Source: Stieleria maiorica (GTDB taxonomy: Bacteria; Planctomycetota; Planctomycetia; Pirellulales; Pirellulaceae). From it: DNA of 64,000 nt. Shown here one piece after another: positions 9,625-19,781 of the stretch. A program made the translations under genes and the position numbers. The stretch lies in the NCBI RefSeq assembly GCF_008035925.1, contig NZ_CP036264.1, positions 6,047,641 through 6,111,640 on the forward strand, written 5' to 3'. The notes below the pieces were generated by a model. That model ran no database searches. It saw only the letters and a program-made list of their open reading frames with translations, and had not been told where the DNA came from. Position 1 is the stretch's first letter. Each line of letters opens with the position of its first letter.

Positions 9625-9783
9625 TCATCGTGACTTTGCCGTTCCCGGCTCCAAACCGCTTGGCGGTTCGGCGGCATCGCGATCGGGAATCTCGTCATCT
9701 TGATTCAATTCCGTTTGTGGAATACGGCTGACACCGACGACGGGGTAGGAAATACCATGATTGGTTTGAATTGGCGTTTGCAT
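9625..9783 (-). CDS. Small hypothetical protein (52 aa)
   Basis: The frame runs from the ATG at 9783 to a TGA and encodes a polar, acidic 52-residue peptide beginning MQTPIQTNHGISYPVVGVSR. A GAGG box lies 7 bases before the ATG, a better ribosome site than many genes here have. There is no family I recognise. Bases 9376-9624 on the plus strand hold nothing else that I can support. Confidence 0.4.
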   Translation of the reverse strand: MQTPIQTNHGISYPVVGVSRIPQTELNQDDEIPDRDAAEPPSGLEPGTAKSR

Positions 9784-10087
9784 CGCTATACCTCAATTTG
9801 AAGTGATTGTTGGCTTGAAGACAAAGGTGGATCAACGCAATCCCTGTGCCAGACTTCTCGACCTCGGCAGCGTCTGGACTACGTCGCACAATGCAGCGTG
9901 AACATCGGCGAATTCGAGCAAACGGGCTGATCAATGTTCGCCCAGCTCGGTTCGCCCAGCTTGCTCGTTCAGAGAGCACTCCCATCGGGTCAGTGCCGCG
10001 ACCATCAATCTCGTGCCGTTGGCGCAGAAATTGCGGTGCCCCCGAAGTTAGGTCAACCACTACACTCAAATGGACAGAGCGAAAAAC
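9784..10087. other. Intergenic region without a supported gene
   Basis: Frames are open here on both strands, but their composition looks random and they match no family I know. The region probably holds the promoters of the 52-aa gene and of the DUF2945 gene. Confidence 0.4.
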
Positions 10088-10306
10088 ATGGGTCAGAAGT
10101 TCCAAGTCAAACAGTACGTTCAATGGAATTACGGAAACGGAACGGCGACGGGAAAAATTCAAGAGGCATTCAAAGAGAAAGTCACACGTAGGCTTCAAGG
10201 GAACGAAGTGACTCGCAATGCAACCGAGGACGATCCAGCCTACCTCATTGAGCAAGAAGATGGCGACCAAGTGCTCAAGAGCGAAAGCGAGTTGAGCAAC
10301 GCGTAG
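10088..10306 (+). CDS. DUF2945/HVA1-like small protein
   Basis: 72 residues from the ATG at 10088. The pattern KQYVQWNYGNGTATGKIQEA, VTRRLQGNEVTRNA, DDPAYLIEQEDGDQVLKS is that of the DUF2945 (hypervirulence-associated, Tudor-like) family, whose bacterial members are usually 65-75 residues. The function is unknown; a small SH3-like barrel is expected. It belongs with the stress-type genes around it. Confidence 0.85.
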   Translation: MGQKFQVKQYVQWNYGNGTATGKIQEAFKEKVTRRLQGNEVTRNATEDDPAYLIEQEDGDQVLKSESELSNA

Positions 10307-10339
10307 ATTATCTAATCGCGAATTCTCACTGAGGGTATC

Positions 10340-11797
10340 TCACTCGATCAGGTTGGCTTCATCCGCGACCGTTTCATCATTAGCGGTCGCTCGCATGACT
10401 TCGGCCTGTTCGCTCGTCAGTTCGCCTTCTCCGACGCTGACTTCCGGTTCATTCTCAACCGACATGAGACGTGGTGGGCCGCTGGATGCGGCGCCCACTG
10501 CTTCGCGTTCCGCCTGGTTGGTTCGCGTGCGGTCCAGTTGCACGGGGACACCTTGTGGAAACACCAATTCGCGGGCTTCGTCCGGCATGGTGATCTTTGC
10601 TTCAGTGAGATGCTGCTTCGCCTGCCGGATCACGCTGCTGGTGACCTTGAAAACGGAATGCTGTTGTTGGTCCATCCAATAATAGGCGCGTAGGTTGACC
10701 GTCGCCGAACCCAGTGATTCGACGACCACCACGGGGGCCGGGTCCTCTACCACGGCGATGTGTTCGCGGAGCACTCCCATCAAGATCGCCTGTGCTTCGA
10801 CCACCGAATCATCGAACCCGATTCCGACCGAAAAGTCTTTGCGGACGAGTGGTGTCGCGGTGTAATTGATGATCTTGCCTTTGTAGACCGTGCTGTTGGG
10901 AAGCTGCACTTGGTTCCCTTCCATCGTATTGAGTACGGTTCCCCGCGTGGTGACTTTACGGACATAGCCGAGGGTGCCTTCCACTTCGATCAGGTCACCG
11001 ACGCGGAACGGGTGGTTGAGTGAAAGCAGGATGCTGGCAAGGTAATTCTCGGCGATATCTCGAAACGCGAACCCGAGCGCGAGTCCAACTAATCCTGTTC
11101 CTCCAAGCAGCGTGACGGCAAGACGCGTGAGTCCCGAGACTCGCAGCGCTAAATAGAGCCCGATTAAGAACACCAGCACTCCCACGGCGTTCCCGCCAAC
11201 CTGACGCAACAATCCGCTCTCGATGCGTCTACGGCTGACGTAGCGTGTCGCTCGTGCGGCCAACCGAGCGGCGAAGTAGGCAACGATTCCGATGAAGATG
11301 GCCACGATGATCAGCGGCAACACGCTGGTTGCTTCACGGCTGAGTTGTTTGACGGACTCGATCGCGGGCGAAAAGTTCCACAGCGGACGCTCCGCGACTT
11401 TCACTCGATTCACGACCGCCACCACATCAGATGTGTTGATCGCGGTGGACTCGATCCACTGTTGATGCTTCAGCGTGTCTGCGGTGCCGCTTAGAAACAC
11501 GACGCCCTGGTCCACTTTGACCGCGGGCGAATCGAACCAATTCGTCGCCGCCATGATTTCGGACAGTCGCTCGGCAATTTGTTGGTCACTGGTGACCGGA
11601 TCAACCTGCACCTCTTTAGCAACTTCGACATTTTGCGTGGATGTGTCGCCGGTCACCTCCGCCGCCACTTCTTCCGCCGTCGGCACGGGGTTTTGTGCGA
11701 CCACCCCGGTGGAGTAGAACGTGAACAAGATTGCCGCGGCTAAACGGCCGGTCAGGGGCTGTGATCGTGCACAAACACGATTGGCGAGGTAAAACAT
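10340..11797 (-). CDS. MscS-family mechanosensitive channel with N-terminal BON domain
   Basis: 485 residues. The order is: signal-like hydrophobic segment (about 18-34), BON domain (about 70-135, with VFLSGTADTLKHQQWIES), first membrane helices (about 155-180 and 205-230), the pore-lining glycine/alanine-rich helix (LLGGTGLVGLALGFAFRD), then the MscS beta domain beginning NYLASILLSLNHPFRVGDLI. The channel releases solutes under osmotic downshock in the inner membrane; the BON domain may bind lipid or the outer-membrane side. The C-terminal 70 residues are polar and low in complexity. It is convergent with the DUF2945 gene. Confidence 0.93.
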   Translation of the reverse strand: MFYLANRVCARSQPLTGRLAAAILFTFYSTGVVAQNPVPTAEEVAAEVTGDTSTQNVEVAKEVQVDPVTSDQQIAERLSEIMAATNWFDSPAVKVDQGVVFLSGTADTLKHQQWIESTAINTSDVVAVVNRVKVAERPLWNFSPAIESVKQLSREATSVLPLIIVAIFIGIVAYFAARLAARATRYVSRRRIESGLLRQVGGNAVGVLVFLIGLYLALRVSGLTRLAVTLLGGTGLVGLALGFAFRDIAENYLASILLSLNHPFRVGDLIEVEGTLGYVRKVTTRGTVLNTMEGNQVQLPNSTVYKGKIINYTATPLVRKDFSVGIGFDDSVVEAQAILMGVLREHIAVVEDPAPVVVVESLGSATVNLRAYYWMDQQQHSVFKVTSSVIRQAKQHLTEAKITMPDEARELVFPQGVPVQLDRTRTNQAEREAVGAASSGPPRLMSVENEPEVSVGEGELTSEQAEVMRATANDETVADEANLIE

Positions 11798-11995
11798 TCC
11801 GATCGATTGGGCTAGCGGAACCTGTCAGTGTGCTCCCGGAGGAATCACCCCAACGCAAATTGTGTTCCAACCGCCGGATGTTGTTGCGGATGCGACTGCG
11901 GGGCCATACCAATCCCCCGAAGTATACTTTCGTCAAGAACTCAGTCCTGATCGGTGAACACATCTTCGGCAGGCGATTGATTTATCGGTAACACC

Positions 11996-13771
11996 ATGAT
12001 GACCAAGCAACGATCGACATGGCTGGCATTTGTGCTCATGCTGCTGGTGGCCACCTTTGGGCTGGCTGACGATCGGCCCAATGTGATTTTGATCGTGACC
12101 GATGACCAGGGCTACGGCGACATGTCGTGTCACGGAAACCCGTTCTTACAGACGCCCAACCTGGATCGTCTGGCCGGGCAGAGCGTGCGGTTGGAGAACT
12201 ATCACGTCGATCCGGTCTGCACGCCGACCCGCGCCGCGCTGATGACCGGGCGATACTCGACACGCGTCGGGGCCTGGGACGTCGTGCAGGGGCGGCAACT
12301 TCTGGACCCCGATGAAGTGACCATGGCGGGCGTGTTCTCCGCGGCGGGTTATCGCACCGCGATGTTCGGCAAGTGGCACCTCGGCGACACCTGGCCGTAC
12401 GCCCCGCGGTATCGCGGGTTTCAGGAAGTCGTCCGGCATCTGGCCGGCGGCATCGACGAGATCGGCAACCCGATCGGCAACGACTACTTCGACGACACCT
12501 ACTACCGAAACGGAACGCGGGGAACGATCGAGGGCTATTGCACCGACGTGTTTTTTGACCAGTGCGAACGGTTCATCGGCCAGTCGTCCGAATCGCCGTT
12601 CTTCGTCTACCTGCCGCTCAACGCGATGCACAGCCCACACACGGTGGCCAAACGGTACTACGAACCCTTCTTGGCGGAGGGACACAACGAGAAACGAGCA
12701 AAGTTTTTCGGGCAAATCATCAACTTCGACAAAAATTTGGGAAGGCTGTTGGAACTGCTCGACGCCCGCAAACTTGCCGAGAACACGATTCTGATTTTCA
12801 TGAGCGACAACGGGACCGCCGAAGGAGTCGATCGCGAGGGTGGCAGCGGATACAACGCGGCAATGCGCGGCAAAAAGGGTTCGGTCTACGAAGGTGGGCA
12901 TCGTGTCGCCTGCTTTGTTCGTTGGCCTGCCGAGTTGCAGGCCGGTCGGCGAATCCACCAACTGACCTGCTGCCGCGACTGGTTGCCGACGTTGATCGAT
13001 TGGTGTGGTCTTTCCAAGTCGAAGGACGTCACGTTTGACGGCCGAAGCCTGCAGCCGTTGATCCGTGGCGGCGCTGATTCCTGGCCCGAACGAACCCTGT
13101 TTATTCAACGACAACCCGACCGCCCCCGGTTGGTCAGCGTGAACCAAGGTCGGTCACGCTACGCAGTGCTGACCCAGCGGTGGCGTTTGGTCGGCGATGA
13201 GCTTTATGACATCATCAATGATCCCAGTCAGACGACCGACGTGGCGGCGAAGCACCCCGAAGTGGTGCGCGAACTAAGGTCGCAGTACGAGCGGCATTTC
13301 GCCGACGTGTTTGCCGATGGCGGAGCCTACACGCGGTTTCAGATCGGCGCGGCCGAAGAGAACCCGACGCTGCTGACCGTACGCGATTGGCATCCGACCA
13401 ACGGGAACGTGATTTGGAAACAAGACCAGCTGGGCGACGACGCACTGACGATCAACGGTTTTTGGGCGATCCATGTCGTGACGGCCGGCCGCTACACCAT
13501 TCGACTGTCCAGGTTTCCCGACGATGCACCGGCGCCGATGGGAGCCGATCGGGCGGTGCTGAAGATCGGAGACAAACAGTGGTCGAAGCGACTCGGCGGA
13601 GACGAAACCTCTGTCACGTTCAACGTCGAATTGCCTCAGGGGCCGGCAATCCTCTCGACATTCCTAACCGATCAACAGGGCGAGGTTCGCGGGGCCTACT
13701 TTGTTCATGCGGAACGACTAGGCGTCTCGGGTGACGACGACGACACACTCGCCGTGACCCATCCAAGGTGA
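11996..13771 (+). CDS. Arylsulfatase-type sulfatase 1
   Basis: 591 residues with a signal peptide ending near ADD (residue 26). The metal-binding DDQGYGD (36-42) and the sulfatase signature C75-TPTR are intact, so Cys75 should be converted to formylglycine. GKWHLGD and the MSDNG motif complete the active site. The sulfatase core ends near residue 440. A further ~120 residues of beta-type sequence follow (WAIHVVTAGRYTIRLSR), a C-terminal module often seen on planctomycete sulfatases. It is probably periplasmic or exported and acts on sulfated polysaccharide. It is convergent with sulfatase 2. Confidence 0.94.
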   Translation: MMTKQRSTWLAFVLMLLVATFGLADDRPNVILIVTDDQGYGDMSCHGNPFLQTPNLDRLAGQSVRLENYHVDPVCTPTRAALMTGRYSTRVGAWDVVQGRQLLDPDEVTMAGVFSAAGYRTAMFGKWHLGDTWPYAPRYRGFQEVVRHLAGGIDEIGNPIGNDYFDDTYYRNGTRGTIEGYCTDVFFDQCERFIGQSSESPFFVYLPLNAMHSPHTVAKRYYEPFLAEGHNEKRAKFFGQIINFDKNLGRLLELLDARKLAENTILIFMSDNGTAEGVDREGGSGYNAAMRGKKGSVYEGGHRVACFVRWPAELQAGRRIHQLTCCRDWLPTLIDWCGLSKSKDVTFDGRSLQPLIRGGADSWPERTLFIQRQPDRPRLVSVNQGRSRYAVLTQRWRLVGDELYDIINDPSQTTDVAAKHPEVVRELRSQYERHFADVFADGGAYTRFQIGAAEENPTLLTVRDWHPTNGNVIWKQDQLGDDALTINGFWAIHVVTAGRYTIRLSRFPDDAPAPMGADRAVLKIGDKQWSKRLGGDETSVTFNVELPQGPAILSTFLTDQQGEVRGAYFVHAERLGVSGDDDDTLAVTHPR

Positions 13772-13888
13772 TCTTTGCGAACGGAAAGGACGACGTGTGG
13801 TACACCGGTCGAAAAACGCCCGTGAAGCCGTTGGGTCTGTCGCGCGCCGAAGAGGTGGCCGAGACGATCCCTTCATCCGTTTGGGGAT

Positions 13889-15331
13889 CTATTTAAAGTT
13901 GCCTTTGACGTTAGGTTTATAGCCGGACTCCTTGGCTTCCTCAGGGATCGCCTCTGAAAAAAAGACGTCGCGCTTTTTGTGATAGTCGATGTAACCCATC
14001 AAGCGGCAAGGCACGTTTTCTTCGTCCCAACGCTCGAATGTTTCACGGAGCTGGCGTGCACGTTCTGGCTTGTCGGTGATCAAGTCGTTCGATTCCGAAA
14101 CATCGTCGGGCAGGAAAAACAGCTGCGCTGACTTGCTGTCGTTTTCTTGAACGTGTTTGGTTCCGTCGGCGGCGAGCACCGACCACCTTGGCCCGCTGCG
14201 CCAGTACAAATTGTCATGTGGGGCGCCGGTTTTCTCGCCGGTGACAAACGGAATCAGGTCGACGCCTTCCATCGCGTGTTTGTCTCCGGGAGTTGCTCCT
14301 GCCGCGGCGATCGCGGTGCGTGAGATGTCGATCGAGATGACGGGCGAGTCAAACGTCGTTCCGGCGGGAATCTTGGTCGGCCAGGAGGCGATGAAGGGGA
14401 CGTGAACGCCGCCTTCATAGAGATCGCCTTTGCCGCCACGAAACGGTTCGTTCGATGATCCGTTCCATTTACCCGGCTTCTGCTTGGTTGCCTGCGGACC
14501 GCCGTTGTCGCTGAGGAAGAAGATCAGGGTGTTGTCGCGAAGGCCATTTTCCTCCACCGCCGAGATCACTTCACCGATTCCGCGATCCATCACATCCACC
14601 ATCGCTGCGTAGACGCGCCGCTTCTGATCTTCGATGTGTTTGTAACGCTCGATGTCCTCGTCGGGTGCCTGCAACGGGCCGTGCGGCGCGTTGTAGGCGA
14701 GGTACAGAAAGAACGGCTTGTCCTTGTTGCTCGCGACAAAACCGGCTGCATCGCGGCTGAGTCCGGTGGTCAGGTAACCGTCGAAGGTTGCGGGTTTGTC
14801 GTTGCGGGTCAGGCTTTGCAGGTAAGCTTCCTTGACAGGCTGAGTTAAGTCGATCCGAAAGTAGTCGTGACCTCCACCGAGAAAGCCATAGAAGTAATCG
14901 AATCCCCGGTTGTTGGGGTGAAACGGTGCGGCTGCACCGAGGTGCCATTTGCCGACACAACCGGTGACGTAGCCGGCTTTTTGCAACCGCTTTGGAAACA
15001 GCGTGACATCGGGATCGATGCCCATGATCGGGTTGGCCGGGTCGTAGGCCGGGTTGGTTTCGAAACCGAATCGATGCTGATAGCGGCCCGACATCAGCGC
15101 GGCACGCGTCGGTCCGCAGAACGGATGGTTGGCGTAGCCTTGGCGAAAGACCACGCCGGATGCGGCCAGCTTGTCCAGGTTGGGCGTTTGGATGTCCTTC
15201 GCGCCCGTGAAGCCGGCGTCGGCATAGCCCATGTCATCCGCCATGATGACGATGATGTTGGGCCGGTCGTCGGCGAGGGCGTGGACGGATCCCAGCAGGA
15301 GGACGAAGGAGAGGAGTGCGAAGGGCTTCAT
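13889..15331 (-). CDS. Sulfatase 2
   Basis: 480 residues with a signal peptide [31 protein letters not shown] binds the metal and C72-GPTR is the formylglycine site. [15 protein letters not shown] and the family length are normal. The gene lies 94 bp downstream of the large cytochrome/dehydrogenase gene on the same strand and may be transcribed with it. The substrate cannot be read from sequence. Confidence 0.94.
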   Translation of the reverse strand: MKPFALLSFVLLLGSVHALADDRPNIIVIMADDMGYADAGFTGAKDIQTPNLDKLAASGVVFRQGYANHPFCGPTRAALMSGRYQHRFGFETNPAYDPANPIMGIDPDVTLFPKRLQKAGYVTGCVGKWHLGAAAPFHPNNRGFDYFYGFLGGGHDYFRIDLTQPVKEAYLQSLTRNDKPATFDGYLTTGLSRDAAGFVASNKDKPFFLYLAYNAPHGPLQAPDEDIERYKHIEDQKRRVYAAMVDVMDRGIGEVISAVEENGLRDNTLIFFLSDNGGPQATKQKPGKWNGSSNEPFRGGKGDLYEGGVHVPFIASWPTKIPAGTTFDSPVISIDISRTAIAAAGATPGDKHAMEGVDLIPFVTGEKTGAPHDNLYWRSGPRWSVLAADGTKHVQENDSKSAQLFFLPDDVSESNDLITDKPERARQLRETFERWDEENVPCRLMGYIDYHKKRDVFFSEAIPEEAKESGYKPNVKGNFK

Positions 15332-15425
15332 GTCATTGCTTCAAAGGGGGGAAGGTTTGAATGCACGGTGCAGGAAAATGCGTTGGGCTTTTCGCGACAC
15401 GCAAAGCTTCTCGTTCATCGGCTTG

Positions 15426-18400
15426 TTATTGTGACGGCAACTCGGACGCGTCAGCCTTGCCGACAAACTCGACGAACCCAAAGTATTCGGGATGGTGGAA
15501 ACGCGGGAAATTGCGATCGCCTTGCGACCATTGGCTCTTAATCGCCATTTCATCTTCAAGCCGGCTTAGGTTCAGCCGCCATCGGTCGCCGATCACCGGG
15601 CGGCCGTTGGGCAGGACTTTTTTGAAGAGCTTGAACGGAATGGCGGCTTCGAGTGTCCAGCCCCTGTCCGAATCGTTCGAATCATTCAGCGTTCCATCGA
15701 TCGTGACCGCGATCTGTATCCCGTCAGGATTCCAGTTGTCCTGCATCTCGCCTCCCGGGCGGTACTGGTCGAGTTGCTCACCGAGCGCGTTCATTTCGAT
15801 ATTGAAATAATTCTCGGGGTGCTCCAACTCGGGCGATGCGAAGATTTCAACGCAGTCATCGCGATAAACCTTGCTGTCGCGACCTCGCCGGGTCGCGCGG
15901 ACGTCTTGGTCCACGCAGGCGTACGAGACGTAAAGGAACTGGTCGTCCCATAACAATTTGGCATCGGTTTGTTGTTTCGGCGGATCGCCGTCTTTCCACC
16001 AGGTGAACACGAAATCGCCAAGCGATGGAGCGGTGGCCCAATCTGTTTCGTCGCGTTTCCCATCGATCCTCATCTTCGCTGACGTTCGATGGACCATCGC
16101 CTGTTTGTGTTGCAGCGGCCCGATCTTGCGCTGTGACGAAAGGTAGGCCAGCAAGTCGGCGGCGTTTTGAGGTGTCATGCCGGAAAGCAGCTGATCGGGC
16201 ATCGCCGACTTGGAGGCAAAACGCAGGAGTTCGATGTCGTCGGCCGCTATCTTGTGTACCTTGCCCGACGCATCGGCGATCTGGATCGACTCCCTTGTCT
16301 CCTCCAAAACAATTCCAGACACCGCCTCTCCGTCCACCGTCAGGATTTGTTTCGCGCGATACTTCGGATCGATTTTTTCAGACGGCCGGACGATGCTGCC
16401 GAGCAACTCGGCGGGCGTCTGCTGTGTCCCAATACCGCTCAGGTCGGGGCCGATGTTTTGTCCGACCGCACCGATTCGGTGGCAATTGCGACAGTTGACA
16501 TCGGTGGCTGTTTCAAACAGCTTCATTCCGGATTCGACCGATCCCTCGATGGCCAACAGTGCTTCTTCATCGACACTGGGACCAAGACGCTTGGTGCGTT
16601 GATCTTCTGGCAAATAGTGTTCAAACAGGTCGCGAATCGGAGCGTGCGGGTGTCTTGCTCCCATCCCGACGATTTTTTCCTTTCGTTCATCATCCAGAGA
16701 ATCGCTGCCGCAGGCCATCGAGAGAATCATCGCACCTTCGACGGTGGAAAGCATCGACTGAATCGTCGACTCCGAAACGTTGTTCAGATCCAATGACTTA
16801 ACGCCCGGCGGGAGCGATTTGATTTCGTTGGATGGAGCTTCCATCGATGCGATCCAGTCATGAATCAATCGGATGCCATCTCGATCAATCACGTTGGACC
16901 CGAATTGTGGCATGTGTCCCCGTCCAGACTTGAGCAATCGGTACATGAGCACGCTACGGGACGGATCGCCTGGTGCAATCACTCGTGCGTCCTCGATGCC
17001 GAATGAGCCTTGAGACGGAAACGCGTCAAGGTACTTGCTGTCTTCGAGCGGAACGGTGATGTCGAATGTAAAAATCGAAGTCCCGCCTCCCAAATTGCGA
17101 TGACACGTCGAACAATTCATCGCCAGATAGGATCGCGCTCGATCCTCCAGGGACGCCGCTGCATCACTTGGAGAGACGACGGGTTCGGGTCGCGGAACGG
17201 GTTCGGAGAACAGGCCGAGGGAAGCCAGTTGATCGAGCTGGTTTTCGTCTCCGAGATTCAAGTCCAACTGCGGCGGCCAGAATCCTTGCACCGTGCCGGC
17301 TGACCAGATGTGACACAACAGACATTCGCTGCGGCTCGCATGCCGCCAGAGTTGCGTCCGCTGTCCACCGTCTGCGGTCAGGTCTTTGATGATCAGCTTG
17401 CGTTCGGTCGCTTTGTCGTCCTGTAGGATCGCATCGGTTTGCTGATCATTCCAGATGTAGTTGTACGCTCGCCATTCGTCTCCGTTCTTATGCAACAGCT
17501 GTGTTTCCAGATGCTGTTCGGACTGCGGATTCTGGGCGTCGGCGTAATAGCTGACCGTTTTCACGGCGACGGTGTCCGAAGGGAAATTGAACCTCCCCGC
17601 CGATTCGCCGGTCATCCAGTTGAACCGTTTGAAAAGTTGCAGTTGGCTCGAATCCGGAAGTGCGATCCATTGTCGCGAGTGCGTTCCGTCGGCCCAGCGA
17701 TGAGCATTGATCTTGTACTGGGCCACTCCTTGGGCGGGTTGTTGCAACGGAGTGTCGGCGAAAATCCCCGTTTCGCTGAGCTTGGTTGGAAACGGTTCGT
17801 CGGAGGGCAAGACCGTGTTGGGCTGGAGCTGCAAAATCGTTCCGTCATACCCGACGATGAACACTTCTCCTGATGGGTCCAGCATGAAACAGATGACGCG
17901 ATGCGGTGTGTCCACCAGTTCCTGTTGCCACGTCACCTTGTCGTCCTTGAACCGAAGCCCCCAGACTTTTCCTGTCATCCAGTCACCGTAGATGTAGGCT
18001 CCCTTCAATTCCGGAATGCGATCGCTTTGCCAGAAATAGCCACCGGTGATGGAACGTGAATCCAGGTGCGTGTGCTCGAACAGCGGTGGTGTGATGGGGA
18101 CCTCGGGTTGTTCGTCGGGTTTCACCGGCTGGCTTCCTTCCATGATGCTCCAGCCGTGGTTGCGACCGCGACGAACGCGATGAATCATTTCACGCATTTC
18201 CCAGCCCACGTCTGCGACAAGCAGCTCCTCGGAATTTGGCGCAAAGGCCATCTTCCAAGGGTTGCGAAACCCGTAGGCCCAGATTTCTCCGCGGGCACCT
18301 TCCTGATGAACAAACGGATTGTCGGTGGGGACTCGGTAGGGCTTGTCGGCCGTCGGATCGTCGACGTCAATCCGCAGGATCGATGCTCGCAGGTCGCTGA

Positions 18401-19049
18401 GGTCCTGACCCGTTCCATCACCATCTGGCGGGTAAGGCGGTTGGCCATCGCCGACGGAGACGTAGAGCATTCCGTCGGGGCCGAATTGCATGCTCGACCC
18501 CACATGACCATGGCTTTTCCATCGCGCCAGTTCCGTCAGGCTCTCCAAGTCGAAGGTCGGGACACTCGGGTCCAAGACCTTCACCCGTGCCAAACAATGC
18601 CCGTCGGGTAGCTGTCGCTTGGTGGTGAACGTCAAGAAGCACCAGGGCTGATTCTCGAGATCGAAATGGAACTTCGTTGCGTATCCGGTCTGCACCGGCT
18701 CGTCAGATAACTCGCTCAGATTCAACAGCGGCTGCGCGACTGCGGTCTGGATGTCGTTGGTGAACGTAACGATCTTGTTGCCGGCATGGTTCGCCACCCA
18801 CTTTTGTGCGGTCGGTAACCAGGTGATGTCCGTCGGGCGATCCAATTCAACGCGAGTGAAAACCGGATTCGTCGTGTAAGGCAACGGTGGGTCAGGGCTG
18901 CCCTTGACGCGCGAGTCTGTCCAAGGGTGAACCCTTGAACTTGCGGTCTCGGTCGCCGTGGTCGCGACGATGCCGGGTCGCTCGGCAGCCCGACATGGAG
19001 TGACCGCTGCGAGAACACCAATGCTCAGAAAAACGAAGAATCTACACAT
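15426..19049 (-). CDS. Glucose/sorbosone dehydrogenase-like, triple CxxCH, CBM9-like fusion protein
   Basis: 1207 residues from the ATG at 19049, which has a GGAGG box 11 bases upstream. A signal peptide (MCRFFVFLSIGVLAAVTPCR) is followed by a six-bladed propeller of the PQQ-type sugar dehydrogenase family (about 70-420; e.g. DGMLYVSVGDG, EIWAYGFRNPWKMAF). Next come c-type haem motifs CLLCH (about 576), CSTCH (about 646) and CRNCH (about 853); the last lies in the planctomycete haem-binding domain (GPDLSGIG). The final ~190 residues resemble a CBM9-like domain (MRIDGKRDETDWATAP). It should be an exported sugar oxidase with its own electron chain and a carbohydrate- or surface-binding tail. 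Confidence 0.9.
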   Translation of the reverse strand: MCRFFVFLSIGVLAAVTPCRAAERPGIVATTATETASSRVHPWTDSRVKGSPDPPLPYTTNPVFTRVELDRPTDITWLPTAQKWVANHAGNKIVTFTNDIQTAVAQPLLNLSELSDEPVQTGYATKFHFDLENQPWCFLTFTTKRQLPDGHCLARVKVLDPSVPTFDLESLTELARWKSHGHVGSSMQFGPDGMLYVSVGDGQPPYPPDGDGTGQDLSDLRASILRIDVDDPTADKPYRVPTDNPFVHQEGARGEIWAYGFRNPWKMAFAPNSEELLVADVGWEMREMIHRVRRGRNHGWSIMEGSQPVKPDEQPEVPITPPLFEHTHLDSRSITGGYFWQSDRIPELKGAYIYGDWMTGKVWGLRFKDDKVTWQQELVDTPHRVICFMLDPSGEVFIVGYDGTILQLQPNTVLPSDEPFPTKLSETGIFADTPLQQPAQGVAQYKINAHRWADGTHSRQWIALPDSSQLQLFKRFNWMTGESAGRFNFPSDTVAVKTVSYYADAQNPQSEQHLETQLLHKNGDEWRAYNYIWNDQQTDAILQDDKATERKLIIKDLTADGGQRTQLWRHASRSECLLCHIWSAGTVQGFWPPQLDLNLGDENQLDQLASLGLFSEPVPRPEPVVSPSDAAASLEDRARSYLAMNCSTCHRNLGGGTSIFTFDITVPLEDSKYLDAFPSQGSFGIEDARVIAPGDPSRSVLMYRLLKSGRGHMPQFGSNVIDRDGIRLIHDWIASMEAPSNEIKSLPPGVKSLDLNNVSESTIQSMLSTVEGAMILSMACGSDSLDDERKEKIVGMGARHPHAPIRDLFEHYLPEDQRTKRLGPSVDEEALLAIEGSVESGMKLFETATDVNCRNCHRIGAVGQNIGPDLSGIGTQQTPAELLGSIVRPSEKIDPKYRAKQILTVDGEAVSGIVLEETRESIQIADASGKVHKIAADDIELLRFASKSAMPDQLLSGMTPQNAADLLAYLSSQRKIGPLQHKQAMVHRTSAKMRIDGKRDETDWATAPSLGDFVFTWWKDGDPPKQQTDAKLLWDDQFLYVSYACVDQDVRATRRGRDSKVYRDDCVEIFASPELEHPENYFNIEMNALGEQLDQYRPGGEMQDNWNPDGIQIAVTIDGTLNDSNDSDRGWTLEAAIPFKLFKKVLPNGRPVIGDRWRLNLSRLEDEMAIKSQWSQGDRNFPRFHHPEYFGFVEFVGKADASELPSQ

Positions 19050-19368
19050 GATCGATTGGGCCTCCGGCAAGTCCCGCATGATCGAAAGGTTGCGGAATCG
19101 AATGGGATTGCCATGGTTTTGGGGACGCTAGGCCTTTTAGTTGTAGCCGATCCGCTGCCGGGCTGGACGAATCCCCGTTGCGCGTCGGCGTTCTTCAATG
19201 CGAATCATTGCGCCGACGGTTGATCGACGGATCGATCCCCCACGGCACGGGGCGATGGTTCCAGCAGCGATTGGGGCCGCCCTTCAGGATATACCCGGGT
19301 AAAATCCTGGACGTTCGTCGAGCGTTCTCCATAGCCAAATCCGAACTTTCCATGGCTTTTGTTAACCC
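19050..19368. other. Leader region upstream of the dehydrogenase gene
   Basis: No gene I can support lies here. It is the upstream region of the minus-strand 1207-aa gene and ends where the REP array begins, so the promoter is probably within it. Confidence 0.4.
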
Positions 19369-19740
19369 GCGCAGCTGACAGAGGGTATTCACGCGCCGCC
19401 GGGGCGGCCGGGGGAACAATTGGGACAATGGTTCTACACTCTGCCAGTGTAGAATCGCTGTCTCAGCTGTTCCCGCTGGCAGCGCAGCTGACAGAGGATA
19501 TTCACGCGCCGCCGGAGGCGGCGTGGGGGAACAATTGGGACAATGGTTCTACACTCTGCCAGTGTAGAACCGCTGTCTCAGCTGTTCCTGCTGGCAGCGC
19601 AGCTGACAGAGGATATTCACGCGCCGCCGGGGCGGCCGGGGGAACAATTGGGACAATGGTTCTACACTCTGCCAGTGTAGAATCGCTGTCTCAGCTGTTC
19701 CCGCTGGCAGCGCAGCTGACAGAGGACAGGCACGCACCGC
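19369..19740. repeat. REP-like palindrome array, left block (three units)
   Basis: Tandem units of 113-115 bp. Each holds three palindromes: GGTTCTACACT-CTGCC-AGTGTAGAACC (centres at 19443, 19558, 19671), a TCAGCTG...CAGCTGA stem with an inner CGCTG-G-CAGCG, and a GCCGCC...GGCGGC GC-rich stem. In two of the three left units the right arm of the first palindrome has T in place of the last C. GTAG tetranucleotides sit next to the second stem, as in REP sequences mobilised by RAYTs. Confidence 0.92.
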
Positions 19741-19781
19741 CGGGGGGAGACCCACCGGGACAAAGGGTCTACAATCGTGCG

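Noticed and set aside
9695..10270. 191-residue minus-strand frame opposite the DUF2945 gene
   Set aside because: No motif; it covers the reverse complement of a recognised small gene.
12146..13147. 333-residue minus-strand frame inside sulfatase 1
   Set aside because: Shadow of the sulfatase gene; composition follows the antisense codons.
13768..13896. Open frame after sulfatase 1 reading FANGKDDVWYTGRKTPVKPL
   Set aside because: Only about 42 codons, starting at a GTG overlapping the stop and matching no family I know; open frames of this length are expected by chance.
19359..19781. Upstream extension of the RAYT frame through the REP units
   Set aside because: It encodes repeated palindrome DNA; the true RAYT start at 19782 matches the family.
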